Shown piece by piece: positions 1 through 5,057 of a DNA stretch of 5,057 bases (positions are counted from its first letter, which is position 1; each line of letters starts with the position of its first letter). Below the pieces are notes generated by a model, which saw only the letters and a list, made by a program, of their open reading frames with translations, did not search any database and was not told the DNA's origin. The stretch is from an uncultured Eubacterium sp. (GTDB taxonomy: Bacteria > Bacillota > Clostridia > Peptostreptococcales > Anaerovoracaceae). Made by a program: the position numbers and the translations under genes. The stretch lies in NCBI GenBank assembly GCA_905193765.1, contig CAJJPZ010000163.1, forward strand, positions 1 through 5,057. Direction: 5' to 3'.

Positions 1-915
1 CATGGCAACGTTGCCGCCGCCTACTACAGCTATCCTTCTGGCACGCTGTACAGGGGTGTCGTACTCAGGCAGATATCCTTTCATGAGATTGATACGTGTC
101 AGATACTCATTTGCCGAGCATACGCCCAGGAGATTCTCTCCCGGTATGCCCATGAACGATGGAAGACCTGCTCCTGTGCCTACGAATACAGCCTCAAAAC
201 CTTCTTCGTCAATGAGTTCGTCAACTGTAGCAGATCTGCCTATGACAGCATTGTTTATGAACTTCACGCCGCGCTTTTCCAGCTTCTCTACTTCTGCTGC
301 CACGATATCCTTCGGAAGTCTGAACTCCGGTATACCATATGCCAGTACGCCGCCAGGCTTGTGAAGGCTTTCGAATACTGTGACTTCATATCCTCTGGCT
401 GCCAGATCTCCGGCACATGTGAGTCCTGCAGGGCCTGCACCTACAACAGCTACTTTCCTGCCGTTGCTTTCAGGTTTTTTTTCATCAAAATCTTCATCAT
501 CATCGTCACCTGCTGCACTGAATTCCGCTTCATGCTCCGCATGCCAGTCTGAAACGAACCTCTCCAGCCTGCCTATAGCCACCGGTTCACCCAGGACTCC
601 CTGCACGCATTTGCCCTCGCACTGGTTTTCCTGAGGGCATACCCTGCCGCATATCCTTGGCAGCGCACTCGTCTCCGATATTATCTGATATGCCGCTTCA
701 AAGTCGCTCTCTGACACCTTCTCGACGAATGCAGGTATGTTTACCATGACAGGGCATCCTGTAGTACATGGCTTCTTCCTGCACTTGAGACATCTCATCG
801 CTTCGTTCACAGCCATTTGAGGAGTGTATCCCTCTGCAACTTCTTCAAAATTCGTTGCCCTTACCTGAGGTTCCTGTTCAGGCATGGGGTTCTTTTCTTT
901 TTTCAGGTTAATCAT
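1..915 (-). CDS. nfnB: NfnB, large (NADPH-binding, GltD-like) subunit of the electron-bifurcating transhydrogenase; 3' end cut by window
   Basis: This is the first 305 residues of a protein usually about 460 long; the frame is open through position 1. NfnB carries the bifurcating FAD and two [4Fe-4S] clusters and binds NADP(H). With NfnA it catalyses reduced ferredoxin + NADH + 2 NADP+ to 2 NADPH in the cytoplasm. Seen: an N-terminal Fe-S domain with Cys42, 45, 50, 54 and Cys89, 93, 99, 103 (CGRVCPQE motif; Glu96 may be the non-Cys cluster ligand known in Nfn). It is followed by an FAD Rossmann motif GAGPAG at 159-164 with Glu182 ending the second strand, the GGVLAYGIPEFRLPK block at 188-202, and the start of the NADPH Rossmann fold, GGGNVAM, at 299-305. 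The GAGLPSFMGIPGEN block (about 248-261) is typical of the anaerobe NfnB/GltA group rather than true glutamate synthase small subunit. The ATG at 915 is chosen because AGGAGGTG lies 9 nt upstream; Met11 (885) has no good SD. The start lies inside the 3' end of nfnA. Oddity: an acidic linker at 137-145. Older annotations would call this gltA or sudA. No gltB is visible. Confidence 0.93.
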   Translation of the reverse strand, partial: MINLKKEKNPMPEQEPQVRATNFEEVAEGYTPQMAVNEAMRCLKCRKKPCTTGCPVMVNIPAFVEKVSESDFEAAYQIISETSALPRICGRVCPQENQCEGKCVQGVLGEPVAIGRLERFVSDWHAEHEAEFSAAGDDDDEDFDEKKPESNGRKVAVVGAGPAGLTCAGDLAARGYEVTVFESLHKPGGVLAYGIPEFRLPKDIVAAEVEKLEKRGVKFINNAVIGRSATVDELIDEEGFEAVFVGTGAGLPSFMGIPGENLLGVCSANEYLTRINLMKGYLPEYDTPVQRARRIAVVGGGNVAM

Positions 916-1756
916 AGTAACGTACACCTCCTGTCAGTCTGCATATATGTTCAGAATCAGCTGCCTCCTGTTCTCTGTAAAAAGCGTTTCGTTTTATCAG
1001 CTCATCCCAGTCGACGAGCCTGCCGTCGAATTCCGGTCCGTCCACACATACAAATTTGTTTTCTCCACCTACTATGCATCTGCATCCGCCGCACATTCCT
1101 GTGCCGTCCACCATGTAGGCAGTCAGTGAAGCAACTGACTTTATACCATATTCTTCTGCTATGGCACATGTGAACTTCATCATCATCGGAGGACCTACAG
1201 CAACAACTTCATCATACTTATTGCCCTCTTCGATCAGCGCTTTCAGTTTGTCCGTGGTGAAGCCCTTTTCTCCGTATGTGCCGTCATCTGTAGTTATATA
1301 TAGATTTTCCGTGCCTGCTCTGAATTCATCTTCCAGGATCACCATATCCTTCGTCTTGAATCCTGCTATCATATCAACCTTTATACCGGCTTTCTGCATA
1401 CCTGTGGCTATAGGGAAAGCCAAGGCGTTGCCTGTTCCTCCGCCTACCACGGCCACACGTTTCAGTCCTTCCATCTCCGTAGGTTTACCTAGAGGTCCCA
1501 CCACATCCAGCAGACAGTCGCCTTCCTCCAGCTGATCCATCAGTTTCGTGGTCCTGCCCACCGCTGCATATATTATATCTATCGTACCCGCCTGGGAGTC
1601 GTGTCCCGCCATGGTGAGGGGTATCCTTTCACCGTATTCATCTGTCCTCAGTATTATGAACTGGCCCGGCTTCGCCTTGCGGGCAACAAGGGGAGCTTCT
1701 ATGACCAGCCATGTCATGTTGGAACTGAGACGTCTCTTCTTCAATATCTTATACAT
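908..1756 (-). CDS. nfnA: NfnA, small (NAD-binding, FAD and [2Fe-2S]) subunit of the electron-bifurcating transhydrogenase
   Basis: Complete protein of 282 residues, the normal length for NfnA / ferredoxin-NADP+ reductase alpha subunit (PyrK/SudB-like). It takes electrons from NADH through its FAD and passes one branch via a [2Fe-2S] cluster to NfnB. Seen: an N-terminal FAD-binding beta barrel (about 1-95) with the flavin-contact RIPLT motif at 44-48. Next is an NAD-binding Rossmann domain with GGGTGNA at 105-111, the TTDDGTYGEKG block at 155-165 and the VGPPMMMK block at 187-194. The C-terminal cluster lobe has Asp217-x4-Cys222-x2-Cys225-x11-Cys237, followed by VDGPEFDG. Asp217 stands where PyrK has its first Cys, which fits the three-Cys/one-Asp cluster reported for Nfn. 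An upstream in-frame GTG (1765) would give three extra residues, but it overlaps the AAGGAG site; the ATG at 1756 has that site 8 nt upstream and is preferred. Position 17 nt after PFOR and 8 nt overlapping nfnB supports Nfn over a dihydroorotate dehydrogenase electron-transfer subunit, since no pyrD is visible. Oddity: an extra Cys227. Confidence 0.93.
   Translation of the reverse strand: MYKILKKRRLSSNMTWLVIEAPLVARKAKPGQFIILRTDEYGERIPLTMAGHDSQAGTIDIIYAAVGRTTKLMDQLEEGDCLLDVVGPLGKPTEMEGLKRVAVVGGGTGNALAFPIATGMQKAGIKVDMIAGFKTKDMVILEDEFRAGTENLYITTDDGTYGEKGFTTDKLKALIEEGNKYDEVVAVGPPMMMKFTCAIAEEYGIKSVASLTAYMVDGTGMCGGCRCIVGGENKFVCVDGPEFDGRLVDWDELIKRNAFYREQEAADSEHICRLTGGVRYYD
925..932 (-). promoter_or_regulatory. 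Ribosome binding site of nfnB (AGGAGGTG), inside nfnA
   Basis: The minus strand reads AGGAGGTG, a near-perfect anti-SD match, 9 nt upstream of the nfnB ATG at 915. It lies within the last codons of nfnA (the Thr-Gly-Gly-Val region), so those codons serve both protein sequence and initiation. It supports the start at 915 over the Met codon at 885. Confidence 0.8.
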
Positions 1757-1764
1757 AGAATCCA

Positions 1765-1773
1765 CTCCTTTCC
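1765..1773 (-). promoter_or_regulatory. Ribosome binding site of nfnA (GGAAAGGAG)
   Basis: The minus strand reads GGAAAGGAG directly after the PFOR stop codon TAA, with an 8-nt spacer to the ATG at 1756. It decides the nfnA start: the in-frame GTG at 1765-1763 overlaps the last G of this site and could not use it. The 17-nt gap holds only this site and its spacer, leaving no room for a terminator or separate promoter. Confidence 0.8.
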
Positions 1774-4700
1774 TTACTGTTCATCAAAACTCTTCTGCTG
1801 TCTTATAAGTTTCTTATATCTGTCCATTGCCACCTTCTCGGATTTTTCGAACAGTTTTTCAGCCCTTTCCGGCGCCTTCAGCATGAGAGAATTGTAACGT
1901 ACCTCTCCCATTATGAAATCTTCATAACTATCCGTAGGAGGTGCACTGTCAACAGAAAGCGGATTTCTCTTCTGAGCCACAAGGTCAGGATTGTACCGCA
2001 GAAGATCCCAGTATCCTGCCCTTACGGCCTTTTTCATCTCGAGCATAGCCTTGCTCATGCCTGATTTCAGTCCGTGGTTGATGCATGGTGCATATGCTAT
2101 TATCAGCGATGGTCCATCATAGCTCTCGGCTTCTCTTATAGCTTTAAGTGTCTGTGCCGGATTTGCACCCATAGCCACCTGTGCTACATAGACGTATCCG
2201 TATGCCATGAATATCTCCGCAAGGTCTTTCTTCTTTACTGTTTTACCGCTTGCTGCAAACTGTGCAACTGCGCCTGTCGGCGTTGACTTCGATGCCTGGC
2301 CGCCTGTGTTGGAATACACTTCTGTATCGAATACCAGCACATTTATGTTCTCGCCTGACGCCAGCACATGATCCAGACCACCGTAGCCTATATCGTACGC
2401 CCATCCATCTCCTCCGAAGATCCACATGGACGGTTTTCTCAGCATGTCGCTGTTCTCCACGACGAATTTTGCATCGCCCATAACGGTGCACTGTTCGCAC
2501 AGCTCAACAAGCTTCTTTCCTGTAGTATCTGAAAGCTCAGGGTCATCCATATTGTCCAGCCATGCTCTTGCAGCTGTACGGAATCTTTCATCCGCTGCAA
2601 GTCTTTCCACGCACGACTTGAGTTCTTTTCTCCTTGCCTTGACTGCTATCGCCATGCCGTATCCGAACTCTGCATTGTCTTCGAACAGGGAGTTGGCCCA
2701 TGCGGGACCTCTGCCTTCACGGTTCACGGTATAAGGTGTGCTCGGTGCGCTGCATCCCCATATGGACGAGCATCCTGTTGCATTGGCGATGTACATCCTG
2801 TCTCCGAAAAGCTGTGTAACAAGCTTGGCGTAAGGCGTCTCTCCGCATCCCGGACACGCTCCGGAGAACTCCAGCAGCGGCTGTCTGAACTGGGAAGTCT
2901 TGACGGAGTCTGCTTTTCTGCCGAATCCCTTGTCTGACACAGTATTGAACAGATAGTCGAATCCCGCCTGCGCCTGCTCCATGGTATCCTCGGCCATCAC
3001 CATGCTGAGGGCCTTGTTCCTTGACGGGCATACCTCGGCACATGATCCGCAGCCTGTGCAGTCCATTGCAGAGATACCTACAGTGAAGAACTTCTCCTTG
3101 TCCTCCTTGGATTTTATGACATCTATGCCTGACCCGCATGCTTCATCCTTGTCTAGGATGAATGGTCTTATGACTGCATGCGGACATACGTATGAACACC
3201 AGTTGCACTGCATACACTTCGAAGGATCCCAGGAAGGTATCTCCACAGCTATGCCACGCTTCTCATAGGCTGCAGTTCCCGCAGGAATACATCCGTCTGC
3301 TGTGTCTGTGAATACTGATACCGGTATCGTATCTCCGTCCATGCCGTTGGTAGGTTTGAGGACCTTGTTGATATAGTCCGTATGGAGCCTGTCTCTGCCC
3401 TTCGCTTCCGTCCTTACTATATCGCCGTATTCCTCTGCCCAGTGAGGTGGTATCTCCACCCTGTGGACATTCTCTATACCGGCTGCCACAGCCTGATAGT
3501 TCATATACACGACTTTCTTGCCCTTGCGGCTGTATGTCTTCTTGATTGCTTCCTTCATGTATTCAGCTGCATCATATACAGGAAGTATATTGGCAATCTT
3601 GAAAAATGCCGCCTGGAGCACAGTGTTCGTCCTGCCTCTGAGCCCCAGTTCCCTGGCTATGGTCACTGCATCACATATGTAAAATTCGATGTTGTTCCTT
3701 GCTATATATCCCTTTATGTTAGGCGGCAGCTTTTCTTCCAGCTGCTGCTGATTCCATGAACAGTTCAGCAGGAACTTCCCACCCGGCTTGATGTCTTCCA
3801 CCATGTGATACTTGTTGACATAGGCGGCATTGTGACACGCCACGAAGTCCGCCTGCTTCACATAGTATGATGATCTTATCGGCGTGTCTCCGAACCTCAG
3901 ATGGCTTATGGTCACGCCGCCTGATTTCTTGGAGTCATACTGGAAATATGCCTGTACGTATTTGTCTGTATTGTCACCTATGATCTTGACGCTGTTCTTG
4001 TTGGCGCCTACAGTACCGTCTGCACCCAGTCCCCAGAATTTGCATGCGACTGTGCCTTCATGGGAAACATCAGGTCTTTCGCTGGCTTTCAGGGAAAGTC
4101 CTGTGACATCGTCATCTATGGATATGGTGAATTCCTTCTTAGGCTCATCGGACCAGAGGTTCTCATATACAGCCAGTATATCCTCCGGCTGAGTGTCCTT
4201 GGATCCCAGACCATAGCGTCCGCCTGCCACGAAGATATCTTCGAACCTGCTGCCTTTCAGCGCAGCAACTACGTCCAGGTACAGCGGCTCCCCTATGGAA
4301 CCCGGCTCCTTTGTTCTGTCCAGTACAGCAATGCGTTTTACTGTATCAGGCAGCGCGCTTATCAGATGTTTTGCAGAGAACGGTCTGTAAAGTCTCACAG
4401 TTATCACGCCGACTTTCTTTCCCTTATCTCTGAGATAATCCACGATCTCTTCTGCTGCATCGCACACGGAACCCATGGCGATCATCACTTCCGTAGCGTC
4501 CGGCGCTCCATAATAGTTGAAAGGTCTGTAGTCCGTACCGAGCTTCTCGTTCACCTGTTCCATGCAGCCGACGATGGTATCCACTGTTTCTTCATAGACA
4601 TCGTTGCATGCTTCCCTGTGCTGGAAGAAAGTCTCCGGCTGTTCTGCAGAACCCATGCTGTGAGGATGATTCGGATTTATCACCTTGTTCCTGAATCTTT

Positions 4701-5057
4701 TTACCGCATCCCAGTCCACCATGCTCTTGAGTTCGTCATAATCCCATATATCTATCTTCTGCTGTTCATGACTGGTCCTGAATCCGTCAAAGAAATGCAG
4801 GAGCGGCACCCTGCCTTTTATAGCTGCCAGATGTGCCACAGCTGCAAGGTCCATTACTTCCTGCGGACTTCTGGACGAAAGCATCGCGAAGCCTGTCTGT
4901 CTGCACGCCATTACGTCCGAGTGATCCCCGAATATGGAAAGTGCATGCGTGGAAACTGCTCTTGCTGCCACATGCAGTACTGCAGGAGTCTGTTCCGCAG
5001 CTATCTTATACATATTAGGTATCATAAGCAGCAGTCCCTGTGATGCTGTAAATGTGC
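1774..5057 (-). CDS. nifJ: Pyruvate:ferredoxin (flavodoxin) oxidoreductase, single-chain homodimeric type; 5' end cut by window
   Basis: Catalyses pyruvate + CoA + 2 oxidised ferredoxin to acetyl-CoA + CO2 + 2 reduced ferredoxin, using thiamine diphosphate and three [4Fe-4S] clusters, in the cytoplasm of anaerobes. The visible part is 1093 codons. The frame stays open to the window edge and opens with TFTASQGLLLMIPNM, an internal PFOR block, so the Met at 5025 is not the start; roughly 80-95 N-terminal residues are missing, including the YPITP region. Domains in order: pyruvate-binding domain (5055 to about 4440, with ARAVSTHALSIFGDH), transketolase-C-like domain II (about 4440-4150, VRLYRPF and LDRTKEPG), gamma/CoA domain (about 4040-3580, FWGLGADGTVGANK), EKR motif (3253-3261), and a two-cluster ferredoxin domain (CxxCxxCxxxCP at 3181-3216; CxxCxxCxxxC at 3028-3060). 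The TPP domain has GDG...NTGGQ (2296-2412). Proximal-cluster Cys codons are at 2854-2856, 2845-2847, 2770-2772 and 2083-2085. The protein ends in KSFDEQ without the long C-terminal extension of the Desulfovibrio africanus enzyme. No frameshift or missing ligand is seen in the visible part. First visible gene of the run; nfnA follows after 17 nt. Confidence 0.97.
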   Translation of the reverse strand, partial: TFTASQGLLLMIPNMYKIAAEQTPAVLHVAARAVSTHALSIFGDHSDVMACRQTGFAMLSSRSPQEVMDLAAVAHLAAIKGRVPLLHFFDGFRTSHEQQKIDIWDYDELKSMVDWDAVKRFRNKVINPNHPHSMGSAEQPETFFQHREACNDVYEETVDTIVGCMEQVNEKLGTDYRPFNYYGAPDATEVMIAMGSVCDAAEEIVDYLRDKGKKVGVITVRLYRPFSAKHLISALPDTVKRIAVLDRTKEPGSIGEPLYLDVVAALKGSRFEDIFVAGGRYGLGSKDTQPEDILAVYENLWSDEPKKEFTISIDDDVTGLSLKASERPDVSHEGTVACKFWGLGADGTVGANKNSVKIIGDNTDKYVQAYFQYDSKKSGGVTISHLRFGDTPIRSSYYVKQADFVACHNAAYVNKYHMVEDIKPGGKFLLNCSWNQQQLEEKLPPNIKGYIARNNIEFYICDAVTIARELGLRGRTNTVLQAAFFKIANILPVYDAAEYMKEAIKKTYSRKGKKVVYMNYQAVAAGIENVHRVEIPPHWAEEYGDIVRTEAKGRDRLHTDYINKVLKPTNGMDGDTIPVSVFTDTADGCIPAGTAAYEKRGIAVEIPSWDPSKCMQCNWCSYVCPHAVIRPFILDKDEACGSGIDVIKSKEDKEKFFTVGISAMDCTGCGSCAEVCPSRNKALSMVMAEDTMEQAQAGFDYLFNTVSDKGFGRKADSVKTSQFRQPLLEFSGACPGCGETPYAKLVTQLFGDRMYIANATGCSSIWGCSAPSTPYTVNREGRGPAWANSLFEDNAEFGYGMAIAVKARRKELKSCVERLAADERFRTAARAWLDNMDDPELSDTTGKKLVELCEQCTVMGDAKFVVENSDMLRKPSMWIFGGDGWAYDIGYGGLDHVLASGENINVLVFDTEVYSNTGGQASKSTPTGAVAQFAASGKTVKKKDLAEIFMAYGYVYVAQVAMGANPAQTLKAIREAESYDGPSLIIAYAPCINHGLKSGMSKAMLEMKKAVRAGYWDLLRYNPDLVAQKRNPLSVDSAPPTDSYEDFIMGEVRYNSLMLKAPERAEKLFEKSEKVAMDRYKKLIRQQKSFDEQ

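Noticed and set aside
1..915. Glutamate synthase small subunit (GltD) as the identity of the left-hand gene
   Set aside because: No large subunit is present and the gene overlaps nfnA. The GAGLPSFMGIPGEN region fits the Nfn/GltA-like anaerobe group better. Sulfide dehydrogenase (SudA) is a naming alternative for the same family.
817..1173. Plus-strand open frame of 118 codons spanning the nfnA-nfnB junction
   Set aside because: It crosses the well-supported ends of two conserved genes on the other strand and has no family resemblance; a shadow frame.
1763..1765. GTG as the nfnA start, giving 285 residues
   Set aside because: The codon overlaps the AAGGAG ribosome site, leaving no spacer; the ATG at 1756 has correct spacing and gives the normal family N-terminus.
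1757..1773. Possible terminator or promoter between PFOR and nfnA
   Set aside because: The 17-nt gap holds only a ribosome binding site and spacer; no hairpin or T-run was seen there.
5023..5025. ATG at 5025 as the PFOR start
   Set aside because: The frame continues upstream to the window edge with the conserved TFTASQGLLL block, so this Met is internal.
4060..5043. Plus-strand open frame of 327 codons opposite PFOR
   Set aside because: It is exactly in register with the PFOR codons on the other strand, so its openness follows from the scarcity of TTA, CTA and TCA codons in PFOR. Its product is an incoherent Cys/His/Arg-rich sequence with no recognisable domain, and the PFOR frame is conserved throughout.

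Overview
The window is the inside of one gene cluster read entirely on the minus strand, right to left: pyruvate:ferredoxin oxidoreductase (PFOR, nifJ; its 5' end lies beyond position 5057), then nfnA, then nfnB (its 3' end lies beyond position 1). PFOR and nfnA are 17 nt apart, and nfnA and nfnB overlap by 8 nt. The three genes are therefore almost certainly cotranscribed and, at least in part, translationally coupled. Apart from the 17-nt gap the whole window is coding. I see no RNA gene, mobile element, CRISPR array, promoter or terminator; the promoter and terminator must lie outside.

Organism: an oxygen-sensitive homodimeric PFOR next to NfnAB, with strong AGGAGG/AAGGAG ribosome binding sites, points to a strictly anaerobic fermenting Firmicute (Clostridia). 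GC content looks about one half by eye. Codon use is distinctive: ATA dominates for Ile, AGG/AGA for Arg, and TTA/CTA are uncommon. This suggests a moderate-GC clostridial lineage rather than a low-GC Clostridium, but the genus cannot be given from this sequence.

How the genes work together: PFOR oxidises pyruvate with CoA to acetyl-CoA and CO2 and puts two electrons on ferredoxin. NfnAB is the flavin-based electron-bifurcating transhydrogenase, which couples reduced ferredoxin plus NADH to the reduction of two NADP+. The cluster thus links the main catabolic source of reduced ferredoxin to NADPH supply for biosynthesis, and it can also run in the other direction. All of this is established family biochemistry. 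The unusual points are small: an acidic linker in NfnB, an extra cysteine beside the NfnA [2Fe-2S] ligands, and the PFOR-Nfn linkage itself. I found no convincing previously undescribed system here.
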